Shown here: positions 28,401 through 36,659 of the stretch, one piece after another
How positions within the stretch are numbered: position 1 is the stretch's first letter
Layout: each line of letters opens with the position of its first letter
DNA from: M3007 sp964621185
Lineage (GTDB): Bacteria > Bacteroidota > Bacteroidia > Chitinophagales > Saprospiraceae
Direction of reading: 5' to 3'
DNA: 64,000 bases
NCBI GenBank assembly: GCA_964621185.1
Contig: CAZULM010000009.1
Coordinates: forward strand, 62,001 to 126,000
The notes under the pieces: model-generated
The model's database searches: none
Told to the model about the DNA's origin: nothing
Seen by the model: the letters and a program-made list of their open reading frames with translations, nothing else
Made by a program: the position numbers and the translations under genes

Positions 28401-28996
28401 CCGCAGAAACAGTCGCCGGCTACCAGTTTACCTTGAACTACAATGATTTTGAACTGGTGGACATTGTTTCGAGCGACAACATGGGCGCCGACAACTTTGC
28501 CATATTCCCGGACGAAAGCACCCTGACCACCTCCTGGAACGGCGACAAGCAGGCAGCGTTCACGCTAAAACTGCGCGCCCGCCGCGCAGGCGAGCTGAGC
28601 AAGATGCTTACCCTGTCGAGCCGGATCACCAAGGCAGAGGCTTACCGGTACGTCAATGCCAACCAACAGGAAATAGAGCCCTTGTCCATCACGCTGCGCT
28701 TCAATGGCAAAAGCGGGTCGGTGCTCACCGGCGTAGGCTTCGAACTGTACCAGAACCAGCCCAACCCGTTTGTCAGCCGCACCAGCATCGGTTTCCACTT
28801 GCCCGAAGCCACAACAGCGCACCTCACCGTGTACGACCAGGCGGGCCGCTTGGTTTACTCCCAAAAAGGTGATTTCGCCAAAGGATACAACAGCTTCATG
28901 CTCGACAAGGCAATGGTGAACACCAGCGGCGTGCTGTTCTACACCGTGGAAACCAACACGGATTCGGCGACGAAGAAGATGGTGCAGGCGAAATAA
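22466..28996 (+). CDS. Giant T9SS-exported adhesin with CUB, HYR-like, P-domain, dockerin and cohesin-like modules
   Basis: A 2176-residue surface protein. A signal peptide ends near SLQAQ (residue 26). A CUB-like domain (about 50-185) with FDAFYIYN follows, then many HYR-like cysteine-paired modules (DNTPPTVSCPPN is typical) and a proprotein-convertase P-type domain (about 655-795). A long conserved block containing INWCTYNPNG is next. Near 1826-1890 are two dockerin-like calcium loops (DNPLNGLTTYD and DANMSNSITTFD), then a cohesin-like beta domain (about 1950-2065), and a type IX sorting domain (about 2090-2176, LYQNQPNPF). It resembles SprB-like adhesins but is not SprB itself. The next gene is a shorter paralogue. 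Likely role: surface attachment or gliding-associated adhesion. Confidence 0.85.
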   Translation: MKQSNSKLIFAMAIVWALVCGSLQAQVNLNMANNGVTGGSPFSIAPPGTCFFNFYDFGGPLGNYNNGANASVTFLPANAATHRIQVSFSTFSLEPRFDAFYIYNSNTVGTNQVPGPQGATLSGFPAGNWQDINPGTVTANTGIAAVGTNAAEALTFQFRSDQSIAYPGWTAIVRQTTKTPCTMTAPPNLALFTGPGATNCGVVYVPTLPVISGGCDPSYELRYRINGGVQQNLFLAINAPVGFNIITWELIDPCGGAVIASVNQNVNVTDNTPPTVSCPPNQTINLAGGECGAVFSYEVNCMDNCPFNVNQTVNLGFDFNNSQAGIMFDVVNLSSNPLTITQFGPSLSAGTWPMEVYFTHTASTWVGSDQNPSAWTLAGSFLATSTGPGAGTPIPGFGIVLPPGASRGIYLTSKTGTPVNYKNSSGQGGDTNLRVSSNPGAGKAYPFATTYTGREYKGFVRYSTTSSQAPLQISGKASGEFLDYHDSPFINVFQCTDVNGNTTTCSFTVTVKPYPNPVTSLKCNDFITIALDEGCTGVIGADDVLEGGPYGCYADYEVRIDRTLPLGNGPWEPPILYASDVGKTYRVRTRDNVGNQCFTDIKVIDSKPPILDCSPVSPVTVPCNFPIDPIVSKNTTLTLRFAAQGLTPVTKEVVDFQTREYTFNVYVPQGTMVTDVDFKTKITGDGFNNNLQIQLENPSSTKVMVWNKLGGCAPDPIFVRFDDEGSGAFNCATYTTGINAQVPLGFGVLSTFDTEPAYGIWKVRVTDVDGFGDHSFVDLAELYLMVTGNFSTGLPHGLIPLTPAHVIPNGPNSFNVPVGLDPCGPATLTYFDQVVPQTCSSIYTKVITRHWTATDLSGNKASCDQIINLLRPTFNDIVMPPNFDGIDQGVFDCDDPYPTPAWIQSQGLQGFPEAFGCPGFCNLNVGHSDSRVAVCDGSYDIVRTWTVIDPCAPMGSMTHQQVLRVRDDKGPMFIDPLVNLVETTDPYTCCATFKFPDIIVRDYKDCSRVNNVYAQVKTIDPVTGAVTNIINVSAGLFDFPGNNPTVSDTLVSFSNMACIPIGQYTVCYIATDDCGNTSSTSFQLTIADYSPPQPSCDETTIVSIGVDDPTDCYYNNPNNCEFAGITWVRATTFDDGSYDQCSPVKFKVRRAEPYSDCINSLDHGYCSGNPYGLSEFDLATIESDSIKFYCCEVGTTQTIILRVYQLNIDGTTSSYPDGTPIYNECQVQVTVQDKLKPVCEPPFNVTVSCDAFDPSLWSYGKAKAYDNCCLDASKEYLGQKGLTHSANYSQFDSVCNKGTIVRTFRVFDCKGASSQCTQRIVVNYNQNYYIKFPDDKVINVCDGTGLYDEPKFFGKDCELLGVTYEDQLFTVVPDACFKIERNWKVINWCTYNPNGQCIAVPNPTPNSNISHSSNLPGPIVSPVQTSGDPWKSTIVKVNPTDVSTTNYSIFYDANANCYTYKQIIKVIDTQAPNIQCPASPVTFCDLTTNNPQLWNEQYWYDPVAKSHDLCEAPTDLSIVASDLCSGPNLTVRYLLFLDLDGDGTMETVVNSTSPPPAGTVNYNNFNTPNFGGGTSRIFDERLIPITQKFKFTLQTTTTGNNVTAAVRWNTQTAQNTFAVPELPYGTHKIKWIVGDGCGNEGVCEYTFVVKDCKAPTVVCINGLSANLPVSGSLTIFASDFLLHADDNCTPQDYLEFGIRKSGTGAGFPVDLGGNPVISQMFTCDELGTQPVELWAIDAAGNADFCETYLIVQDNSGFCISDMATVSGALKTESNDGLEESDVELSGQHQSGPAFNYFSTTNSAGTYGFVHSVPVFSNYKVTPTKDDNPLNGLTTYDLVLISKHILGIQPLGSPYKMIAADANMSNSITTFDIVEFRKLILGIYQELPNNTSWRFVDKSYAFPNPDNPFASPFPESKSVADIQTNAMADDFVAVKIGDVNNTAVANSFMVSEDRSVGALIFDVDDREVKAGEVIDVTFKAAETVAGYQFTLNYNDFELVDIVSSDNMGADNFAIFPDESTLTTSWNGDKQAAFTLKLRARRAGELSKMLTLSSRITKAEAYRYVNANQQEIEPLSITLRFNGKSGSVLTGVGFELYQNQPNPFVSRTSIGFHLPEATTAHLTVYDQAGRLVYSQKGDFAKGYNSFMLDKAMVNTSGVLFYTVETNTDSATKKMVQAK

Positions 28997-29533
28997 GAAA
29001 TAGTTGCTCTTTTCACTCACGGGCGTGGGCGCTTCGAAAAGTCGGGGCGCCCGCACCAGCCCGACGCAAGGGAAGCACAAAGATTATCCCGACTGGATAT
29101 GCCCAAGAGAATGTGTTTTGCGAAAATTTCAGCGGGCAAATCATTGACAATCAATATAACACATCATAAAATCTTGCAAATCACTGGAGTCCTGGTGAAG
29201 TTTAATCCTTTAATCCGAATACGGCGGACACACTACCACGACTATTGGCATAAGACATCGTTGTAGGTATTCACTGTCTAGACACGCCGAATTTACTGGA
29301 TTTAATCTCCTGAAAGGGGCGGTCAGACGAGTCGCTCGTCTGGCCGCTTGCTTTTTCCTGCCATCGGTCCGCCAACATTTGTTTGAAAAACAAAGGTAAA
29401 ACGCGCCTAATATATTCGTTTTTAGTTAATTGTGGCGTATAGTTTTTGACAATTTAAAAACTATGCCCATTTTTACCACAAGTTCAATGAATAATTGGAA
29501 CCGTTTTAATCGAAACACAAGACCGTCGTCATC
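28997..29533. other. Intergenic region between the two adhesin genes
   Basis: About 540 bases without a credible gene. A short GC-rich hairpin (GTGGGCGC with GCGCCCGC) lies near 29025-29053, after the first adhesin. A stronger terminator-like hairpin lies at 29319-29347. The last 100 bases are AT-rich and probably hold the promoter of the second adhesin, but I cannot place its elements. Confidence 0.5.
29319..29354 (+). terminator. Terminator-like hairpin between the adhesin genes
   Basis: A 13-bp stem (29319-29331 with 29335-29347, one G-U pair) with a three-base loop TCG, followed by TTGCTTTTT. It fits a rho-independent terminator on the plus strand. It is about 320 bases after the first adhesin stop, so that mRNA would have a long 3' tail, or the hairpin ends another transcript. 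Confidence 0.65.
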
Positions 29534-32500
29534 ATGTTAAGCCTTACTCCCGGCAACAGCAAACGCCTGTTGCCACCGATTATGTTCCTTGTCGTTGTAG
29601 CCTGCTCCCAAGCCCAACCCATTGCTACAATTTCAACCAATGCCCCGCTCTGCGCCGGTGCGCCAGTTCTGGCCCTATATGAAACGGGGGGGGCTGCAGT
29701 TTCCTGGAATTGGAACGGGCCTAACGGATTTGTTTCCGCCGTACAAAGCCCGGTCATACCAAACCCCACCATTGCTGCTGCAGGGCTGTACAGCGTCACC
29801 GTGAGCGATGATGCCGGGAATACGGCAACTGCCTCCATTCAGGTAGCCATTCACCAACCAAGCTCGCTCTCTTGCAACAATTCCGTTACCATTTCCATAG
29901 ATGCGCTGGGGCAAGCCCTGGTGTCGCCCCAAACTGTGCTGCAAGGAAATTACGATTACAGCTTTTATTCGACAAATGTCTTTGACAATCAAGGCATTGA
30001 CATTGGCGCCCTGCTCGATTGCGGCAGGGTAGGGCAAGCCCTGACCTACCGCGTGACCGATATTTGCAGCGGGAATTATTGCTGGGGAACATTGAAGGTG
30101 GAGGACAAGCTTGCGCCAACCTTAGCCTGCAAAGACATTCTTTACGCCTGCGCCATTGCCGATTACTCGCCGCAATACCTCCTGAATGAATTGGACATAG
30201 CCGAAGGCTACCCTCAAATAAGCGACAACTGTGGATATTTCAACCTGGCCTATGTCGACCAGTTCCACAACCTGCCCTGCGCCCTCCCAGCCAACGGTAT
30301 TTCAATCTCCAGCGCCTGGATGCGCCGCGAGTGGTTCGCCACCGATGCCTCCGGGAACAGCGCCAACTGCGCACAGATCATTTACTTCGTCCGGAAACAC
30401 CTGTCGGATTTGCACTGGCCTGCCGACACCACCATCAGTTGCGAAAAGCCGGCGGCCGACCCCGCGTTTACGGGTACACCATACATCACCGAGTATGCCC
30501 ACAACTTTTCGCTGTACCCCAACAAGGCCTATTGCGAAATGAATGCCGGATATTCCGACGAGATCATCGATGTCTGTGACGGCGCCAAAAAAATACTGCG
30601 CACCTGGACGGTGGCGGAAGACTGCCCCGAGAGCGGGCAGCCGTCCTTTTTGATCCGTCAGCAAGTCATCAAAATAGTGGACAACAAAGGGCCGGTGTTC
30701 AAATGCCCCGCCCCGCTGACAGTGAGCATCGACCCGTTCACCTGTTGCAGCCCCGTCGATTTGCCCGACGTGATCGTCAAAGACACCTGTTCCCGCATCA
30801 ACAGGATAGACGGCATCATCCAGACATTTGATGTGTGGACCAACGACTCCACCGCTACCTATGCCATAACCGGCGCCCTTTCCAACTTCCCCAACAACAA
30901 CCTTTGGCACTCCGACTCCCTGGGGGTTTATGGCCTCAGCCCTTGCCTGCCCCAGGGCACGCACACTGTCACTTACCGCGCCATCGACGACTGTGGGAAT
31001 TCCAGCACCTGCTCCTTTTCCCTGACGGTGGAAGACAAGATACCCCCGGTCGCCGCTTGTGACGCCATCACCAAAGTCGCCCTGAACGTCCACGGCTTGG
31101 CGGAAGTTTTTGCGGAAACTTTCGACGACGGCTCCTACGACCACTGCTGTGAAACAACGTTCTATGCCCGGCGTATGTACGAGAGCTGTTTCGGAAGCGA
31201 CGACTTCCAGCCCACGGTCTGGTTCTGCTGCAGCGATATTGGCGATACCATCCTGGTGGTTTTCCGGGCTTACGACTGCGCCGGCAACTACAACGACTGC
31301 ATGGTTAAAGTGATCGTGGAAGACAAGGTCAAGCCGCAATGCATGCCCCCTGCGAACCTGACGGCCGATTGTGCTTTCTTCGACCCTACACTGGTTTCTT
31401 ATGGCTTTGCCACAGCTACCGACAACTGTTGCTTAGATACCATCATCACTTGGGCAAACCTGAACCAGTTCGACACGGTGTGCAACCGTGGCACTATTAT
31501 CAGGAACTTCAAAGCGATAGACTGCGCGGGAAACATGAGCCAATGCGCCCAAAAGATTGTAATTGAATACGAACAGTACTATTACCTCAAAATGCCCGAC
31601 GACAAGATCGTGAACACCTGCAACGGCACGGGCAACTACGGCGAACCGACCATCCATTTTGAGGACTGTGAGCTCATCGGGCTTTCTTATGAAGACGAAG
31701 TGTTCACCGTTGTGCCAGAAGGCTGTTACCGCATCGACCGACACTGGAAGATCATCAACTGGTGCACCTACAACCCCAATGGGGGCTGTATCGCCATCCC
31801 CAACCCAGACATCAGCCAGACACGGCCTTTCGTGCTGCCAGGCCCGATCATCTCGCCCCTGGGTACCCCGCCGCCTTGGGCGCCTACCTATACATTCATC
31901 CTCCCCAGCGACTCTGCGGCAACGAATTACAGCATTTTTTGGGATCAAAATGCCAATTGCTACACCTATAAACAGATGATCCTGGTGTTCGACACCAAAG
32001 ACCCCATCATCGAAAACTGCCCCAATGTGCCGGTAAAAGTTTGTGACCTCACGGCCAACAACGCCTCCCTGTGGAACGCCGCCGCCTGGTGGGACGCCGC
32101 CACGTCCAAGCACGACCTCTGCGAAGCCCCTGCCAATTTGTCCCTCACCGCCTACGATGCCTGCACAGGCGCCAACGTCCGGTTCCGCTACCAGTTGTTC
32201 CTCGACATGGACAACAACGGCAGCATGGAAACCGTTGTCAGCAGCAACAACCCGCCGCCGCCAGGCATGGTGTACTACAACAACGCCTTCAACGCAAATT
32301 TCAACGGCGGCACGTTGCAGGAGTTTGATTCAAGGCCAGTACCTGCCAACCAGAAGTACAATTTCTCCATCCATGAAACCGTGGTGGGCAACAAGAGAAC
32401 GGCTGCCCTGCAATGGAAAACCGCAGCACAATTGCCCAACCCCGGCAACCCTGCCGGCCTGCCCGGCATAATACCAGAGTTGCCACATGGCCGCCACAAG

Positions 32501-34123
32501 ATAAAATGGCTGGTGGAAGATGGCTGCACCAACGAAAGCTTCTGCGAATATATGATCGATGTGCGGGACTGCAAGCCGCCCACCGTCGTATGCACCAACG
32601 GCCTGAGTGGCACCATCACCGCCGCTGGCATGTTGCAGCTTTGGGCCAGCGATTTCTTGCAGTACACCGACGACAACTGCACACCCAGCAACCTCTTGAA
32701 GCTCGGCATCCGCAGGTCGGGCACAGGCTCGGGCTTCCCCTTCGACGGCTCGGGCAACCCCGTGACCAGCCTCACCTTCGATTGTGCCGAAATAGGCAGC
32801 CAACCCGTGGAGCTGTGGTCGATGGACCTGGCCGGCAACGCCGATTACTGCGAGACTATTGTCGTGGTACAAGACAAAATGGGCATTTGCGGCGCCTCAG
32901 TTCAGGTTTCCGGCAAACTGACCACAGAAAAATCGAGCGGTGTTGAGGCTGCCGTGGTGGAGGTCACGGGCAGCAGCCTGTTCGCCCCGGCGTTCAGCTT
33001 CCTCCAGCAAAGCGACAGCAGCGGCAACTATTGGTTCCCCGCCATCCCGATGGCACAAAATGTCGCCCTGACTCCGACAAAAGAGGACAACCCGCTCAAT
33101 GGCGTAACTACTTTCGACCTGGTTGAAATAACAAAGCATATCCTTGGGATCAAGCCCCTTGGTTCGCCCTACCAGATGATCGCCGCCGATGCCAACCGCT
33201 CAAACTCCATCACCACCTTCGATATCATCGAGCTCCGAAAGCTGATCCTGGGCGTTTACAGCAGCCTGCCCAACAACACCAGCTGGCGCTTTGTGGACAA
33301 AAGCTTCGAGTTTCCCAACCCTGCCAACCCTTTCCAAAGCAGTTTCCCGGAAAACCTGACCGCAGCCAGCCTGCAAGCCAGTCTGCAAGACGCTGATTTT
33401 GTGGCCGTGAAAGTCGGCGACATCAACAACACCGCTGTCGCAAACGCCAGTCAGGGTACAACGGACCGGTCGCGACAACAAGTTCCTGCCATGTTTTTGG
33501 CAGAAGGGTCGGGACAAGGTTATTATCAGGAAGGGGAACAGGTCAGTATAAAAATCCAGGCAATGGAGCCGCTGCTCGGGTTTCAGTTCACACTTCAGCT
33601 GCATGGCTTGGAATTGTTGGAAATCTTGCCGGGAGAGAACATGCGCAGCGATTTTTTTGCGCATTTCCCGGAAAAGAGCGCCATCACGGTGGCTTGTGAC
33701 GTAGGCAATGCCGCTGCCTTTACCCTGCGCTGCAAGGTCAGGCATAGTGGCAACCTACGCCAGATGTTGTCTGTAAACAGCAGCATCACCAATGCTGAGG
33801 CGTACCCGATTGAAAACTTTGGGGAAATAAGGCCGGCCATGTTGCAATTCCCAGCGCCCGAGCAGTTCTTGCTGTACCTGCCCCAACCCAATCCGGTTTT
33901 GGACAAAGCAAGCCTCGGCTTTTATCTCCCTTTCGCCGCCGAAGCCAGCTTGAAGCTGCTGGACGGCAATGGACAGCTTTTGTTGGAAGAGAAAAAAAAC
34001 TTTCCAGCGGGCGCCAATGCTTTTGAGCTCGACTTTCAAGGCAGCGCACCAAGTGGCCTTTTGTTTTACAAAATCGAATCGGCGGCAGGTACAGGGGCTG
34101 GGAAGATAATCCGGGCGCCTTAA
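29534..34123 (+). CDS. Second giant T9SS-exported adhesin, paralogue of the preceding gene
   Basis: A 1529-residue secreted protein. The signal peptide ends near CSQAQ (about residue 28); an internal ATG at 29582 is possible. An Ig/PKD-like domain (about 30-110, GLYSVTVSDDAGN) replaces the CUB domain of the first paralogue. HYR-like modules follow, and the conserved block with INWCTYNPNG aligns closely with the neighbour. Dockerin-like loops DNPLNGVTTFD and DANRSNSITTFD (about 1182-1240), a cohesin-like domain (about 1310-1430) and a sorting domain (about 1445-1529, LYLPQPNPV) end the protein. The two genes arose by tandem duplication with loss or gain of N-terminal modules. The terminator-like hairpin in between suggests separate transcription. 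Confidence 0.85.
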   Translation: MLSLTPGNSKRLLPPIMFLVVVACSQAQPIATISTNAPLCAGAPVLALYETGGAAVSWNWNGPNGFVSAVQSPVIPNPTIAAAGLYSVTVSDDAGNTATASIQVAIHQPSSLSCNNSVTISIDALGQALVSPQTVLQGNYDYSFYSTNVFDNQGIDIGALLDCGRVGQALTYRVTDICSGNYCWGTLKVEDKLAPTLACKDILYACAIADYSPQYLLNELDIAEGYPQISDNCGYFNLAYVDQFHNLPCALPANGISISSAWMRREWFATDASGNSANCAQIIYFVRKHLSDLHWPADTTISCEKPAADPAFTGTPYITEYAHNFSLYPNKAYCEMNAGYSDEIIDVCDGAKKILRTWTVAEDCPESGQPSFLIRQQVIKIVDNKGPVFKCPAPLTVSIDPFTCCSPVDLPDVIVKDTCSRINRIDGIIQTFDVWTNDSTATYAITGALSNFPNNNLWHSDSLGVYGLSPCLPQGTHTVTYRAIDDCGNSSTCSFSLTVEDKIPPVAACDAITKVALNVHGLAEVFAETFDDGSYDHCCETTFYARRMYESCFGSDDFQPTVWFCCSDIGDTILVVFRAYDCAGNYNDCMVKVIVEDKVKPQCMPPANLTADCAFFDPTLVSYGFATATDNCCLDTIITWANLNQFDTVCNRGTIIRNFKAIDCAGNMSQCAQKIVIEYEQYYYLKMPDDKIVNTCNGTGNYGEPTIHFEDCELIGLSYEDEVFTVVPEGCYRIDRHWKIINWCTYNPNGGCIAIPNPDISQTRPFVLPGPIISPLGTPPPWAPTYTFILPSDSAATNYSIFWDQNANCYTYKQMILVFDTKDPIIENCPNVPVKVCDLTANNASLWNAAAWWDAATSKHDLCEAPANLSLTAYDACTGANVRFRYQLFLDMDNNGSMETVVSSNNPPPPGMVYYNNAFNANFNGGTLQEFDSRPVPANQKYNFSIHETVVGNKRTAALQWKTAAQLPNPGNPAGLPGIIPELPHGRHKIKWLVEDGCTNESFCEYMIDVRDCKPPTVVCTNGLSGTITAAGMLQLWASDFLQYTDDNCTPSNLLKLGIRRSGTGSGFPFDGSGNPVTSLTFDCAEIGSQPVELWSMDLAGNADYCETIVVVQDKMGICGASVQVSGKLTTEKSSGVEAAVVEVTGSSLFAPAFSFLQQSDSSGNYWFPAIPMAQNVALTPTKEDNPLNGVTTFDLVEITKHILGIKPLGSPYQMIAADANRSNSITTFDIIELRKLILGVYSSLPNNTSWRFVDKSFEFPNPANPFQSSFPENLTAASLQASLQDADFVAVKVGDINNTAVANASQGTTDRSRQQVPAMFLAEGSGQGYYQEGEQVSIKIQAMEPLLGFQFTLQLHGLELLEILPGENMRSDFFAHFPEKSAITVACDVGNAAAFTLRCKVRHSGNLRQMLSVNSSITNAEAYPIENFGEIRPAMLQFPAPEQFLLYLPQPNPVLDKASLGFYLPFAAEASLKLLDGNGQLLLEEKKNFPAGANAFELDFQGSAPSGLLFYKIESAAGTGAGKIIRAP

Positions 34124-34176
34124 GCTCGATAAAAAGGAATTCGGGGATTTTTAGGGGTGCTTTTCTTCAAGTTTTG

Positions 34177-34223
34177 TAACTTTGGCCTGCAAAACGTGTG
34201 ACCTTTTTTGACGGATACCGTCA
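34177..34223 (+). promoter_or_regulatory. Possible -7 box and small palindrome before the LysM gene
   Basis: TAACTTTG at 34177-34184 matches the Bacteroidota -7 consensus, though no clear -33 element is seen. A short perfect palindrome follows at 34209-34223 (TGACGG, three bases, CCGTCA) and could be an operator. The gene starts at 34275. Confidence 0.4.
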
Positions 34224-34274
34224 GAAACACGTTCATTAACCATTTTTACTTCACTCTAATTTTTCAAAAAAAAC

Positions 34275-34658
34275 ATGGCATTAAAAGACAAATATGCAAG
34301 CGTGCTTGCACTCGGCGAGAAACTGGGCGTTCGTGACGGCAAGGTAGAAGAAGGCGCCGACGGTGTCCTGCGCGTGTGGGGCCGCGTGAGCTTCAACTAC
34401 GAGAAAGACCAACTCTGGGACGCTATCAAAGCTGCCGGCGGTTCAAACCCAAGCGATATTGCCGCCGACATCCAGGTGGACAACCCCTCTTTCTATACCA
34501 AGCACACCGTCGTGAAAGGCGAGAGCCTCAGCAAGATCGCCAAGCACTACTACGACGACATGATGAAATACAAACTGATATTCGATGCCAACCGCGACCA
34601 GCTTGACAACCCCGACGTGATCGAAGTTGGCCAGGTATTGACCATCCCGAACCTGTAA
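34275..34658 (+). CDS. LysM-domain protein with BON-like N-terminus
   Basis: A 127-residue protein without a signal peptide. Residues 1-72 resemble a BON-like alpha/beta domain (RVWGRVSFNYEKDQLWDAI). Residues 77-126 form a LysM domain (HTVVKGESLSKIAKHYYDD, then IEVGQVLTIPNL), which usually binds peptidoglycan or chitin-like glycans. This is the YgaU/LysM arrangement found widely in bacteria, linked to envelope stress or osmotic protection. A strong terminator follows at 34685-34716, so it is probably monocistronic. Confidence 0.9.
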   Translation: MALKDKYASVLALGEKLGVRDGKVEEGADGVLRVWGRVSFNYEKDQLWDAIKAAGGSNPSDIAADIQVDNPSFYTKHTVVKGESLSKIAKHYYDDMMKYKLIFDANRDQLDNPDVIEVGQVLTIPNL

Positions 34659-34684
34659 GATTTTTGCAGCCTAACCATGAATTG

Positions 34685-34716
34685 ACGGCTGTCTCTTTCC
34701 TGAGGCAGCCGTTTTT
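34685..34716 (+). terminator. Rho-independent terminator of the LysM gene
   Basis: An 11-bp stem (34685-34695 with 34702-34712, one G-U pair), a six-base loop and a run of T at 34712-34716. It separates the LysM gene from the transketolase genes. Confidence 0.8.
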
Positions 34717-34793
34717 GTTTTTGGTTTTCCTACCTTTGCCCCGCATGCCAGCCTTCGGCATCCGTTCACCTTTACATCACCTCTTATTTTTTC

Positions 34794-35645
34794 ATGGCTG
34801 ATATCGCCCAATTGAAAGAACTCGCCGCGCAAGTGCGTCGCGACATCGTGCGCATGGTGTTCAACTGCCAGAGCGGCCACCCCGGCGGCTCGCTCGGCTG
34901 TACCGAATTCTTTGTCGCGCTTTACGGCAACGTGCTGAAGCACAAGCCCAAGCCCTTCAAGATGGAAGGGAAAGGCCAGGATATGTTTTTCCTCTCCAAT
35001 GGCCATATCTCGCCCGTTTGGTATTCCGTGCTGGCCCGCAACGGCTACTTCGACGTGAAAGAGCTCGCTACTTTCCGAAAAATCAACTCCCGACTGCAAG
35101 GCCACCCCGCCACCCACGAGGGCCTGCCCGGTGTCCGGGTGGCCAGCGGCTCGCTGGGGCAGGGCATCTCGGTCGCCATTGGTGCCGCGCTCGCCAAGCG
35201 CCTCGACGCCGACCAGCGCTGGGTATTCTGCCTCACCGGCGACGGCGAGCTGAACGAAGGCCAAAACTGGGAAGCAATCATGTTTGCCGCACACCACAAA
35301 GTCGATAACCTGATCGTTACCGTGGATTGGAACGGCCAACAGATTGACGGCGCTACCGACCATGTGATGAGCCTGGGCAACCTGCCCGCCAAATGGAAAG
35401 CATTCGGCTGGGATGTGCTGATCCTGGAAAAAGGCAATGACCTGGAAGCCGTCATCGCCATGCTGCGCAAAGCCAAGCGCCGCTGCGGAAAGGGGAAACC
35501 CGTGGTCGTACTGATGAAAACCGAGATGGGCCATGGGGTCGATTTTATGGCGGGCACCCACGAATGGCACGGGAAACCGCCGAACCAGGAGCAGTTCGAG
35601 CGCGCTATGGCGCAGCTACCGGAAACGGCGCTTGGGGATTTTTGA
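34794..35645 (+). CDS. Transketolase, N-terminal (ThDP-binding) subunit
   Basis: The N-terminal half of a split transketolase, 283 residues. Together with the next gene it transfers two-carbon ketol units in the pentose phosphate pathway. Seen: SGHPGGSLG (27-35), LSNGHISPVWY (67-77), and the ThDP/metal motif GDGELNEGQNW (149-159). Single-chain enzymes are about 660 residues; here the two halves total 601. The partner starts 38 bases downstream. A TACCTTTG box at 34731-34738 is a likely -7 promoter element. Split transketolases are known in Bacteroidota and other lineages, so this is not a frameshift. Confidence 0.95.
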   Translation: MADIAQLKELAAQVRRDIVRMVFNCQSGHPGGSLGCTEFFVALYGNVLKHKPKPFKMEGKGQDMFFLSNGHISPVWYSVLARNGYFDVKELATFRKINSRLQGHPATHEGLPGVRVASGSLGQGISVAIGAALAKRLDADQRWVFCLTGDGELNEGQNWEAIMFAAHHKVDNLIVTVDWNGQQIDGATDHVMSLGNLPAKWKAFGWDVLILEKGNDLEAVIAMLRKAKRRCGKGKPVVVLMKTEMGHGVDFMAGTHEWHGKPPNQEQFERAMAQLPETALGDF

Positions 35646-35683
35646 CAATTCCCCCTTTTCAATCACCATCACTTCGATAAGCA

Positions 35684-36640
35684 ATGAATATCAACGATAT
35701 ACAATCAACCGGAAAAAAATCCACCCGCGAAGGATTCGGCCAGGGCCTGCTCGAAGCAGGCCGCCAAAACCCCGACATCGTGGGCCTCACTGCCGACCTG
35801 CTCGGCTCCTTGCAAATGCAGCACTTCCTGAAAGAATTCCCGGAGCGCTTTTTCCAGGTCGGCATCGCAGAGGCCAACATGATGGGCATCGCGGCCGGAC
35901 TGGCCACTGCCGGTAAGATACCTTTCACGGGCACATTTGCCAACTTCTCTACCGGGAGGGTGTACGACCAGATACGCCAAAGCATCGCCTATTCCCATAA
36001 GAATGTAAAAATATGCGCCTCCCACGCCGGCCTCACCCTCGGCGAAGACGGCGCCACCCACCAGATACTGGAAGACATGGGCATGATGCGCATGTTGCCC
36101 GGCATGACGGTCATCAACCCCTGCGACTACGAGCAGACGCGTGCGGCCACCTTAGCCATCGCCGAACACCACGGCCCGGTGTACCTGCGCTTCGGGCGGC
36201 CTTCCTGGCCCATGTTCACCGAAGGGAAAAAATTCAAGATCGGGAAAGCCCTGCACTTAGCCTCCGGGAAGGACGTGAGCATATTTGCCACAGGCCACTT
36301 AGTCTGGACGGCCATAGAGGCTGCCAAAGAACTGGCCGCACAAGGGATTTCCTGCGAACTGATCAACATCCACACCATCAAGCCGCTCGACGAAGAGGCC
36401 ATCCTCGACTCGGTGAGCAAAACCCGCGCCGTGGTGGTCGCCGAAGAGCATCAGCGCAACGGCGGCCTGGGCGATGCCATCGCCAACCTGTTGGCGCACA
36501 AGCTCCCGGTGCCCATGGAATACGTGGGCGTGAACGACTCCTTCGGCGAAAGCGGTACTCCGGAGCAGCTGCTCGACAAGTACGGGCTGGGGAAAAAGGA
36601 TGTGCTGTGGGCGGTGAAGGATGTGCTGGAGCGCAAGTAG
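35684..36640 (+). CDS. Transketolase, C-terminal subunit
   Basis: The 318-residue second half of the split transketolase, carrying the pyrimidine-binding and C-terminal domains. The glutamate that activates ThDP is Glu63 in QVGIAEANMMG. The segment ASHAGLTLGEDGATHQ is the usual substrate-contact loop, and FGESGTPEQLLDKYGL is near the end. The intact start and 38-base gap with no shared frame support two separate chains. The stop at 36638-36640 is followed at once by a hairpin that exactly fills the gap to the convergent gene. Confidence 0.95.
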   Translation: MNINDIQSTGKKSTREGFGQGLLEAGRQNPDIVGLTADLLGSLQMQHFLKEFPERFFQVGIAEANMMGIAAGLATAGKIPFTGTFANFSTGRVYDQIRQSIAYSHKNVKICASHAGLTLGEDGATHQILEDMGMMRMLPGMTVINPCDYEQTRAATLAIAEHHGPVYLRFGRPSWPMFTEGKKFKIGKALHLASGKDVSIFATGHLVWTAIEAAKELAAQGISCELINIHTIKPLDEEAILDSVSKTRAVVVAEEHQRNGGLGDAIANLLAHKLPVPMEYVGVNDSFGESGTPEQLLDKYGLGKKDVLWAVKDVLERK

Positions 36641-36659
36641 CGCCAACTTTCAGTTGGCG
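36641..36659. terminator. Hairpin exactly filling a convergent gap
   Basis: CGCCAACT, TTC, AGTTGGCG: a perfect 8-bp stem with a three-base loop occupies all 19 bases between the transketolase stop and the stop of the opposite gene. There is no long uridine run. It probably acts as a two-way terminator. Confidence 0.6.
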
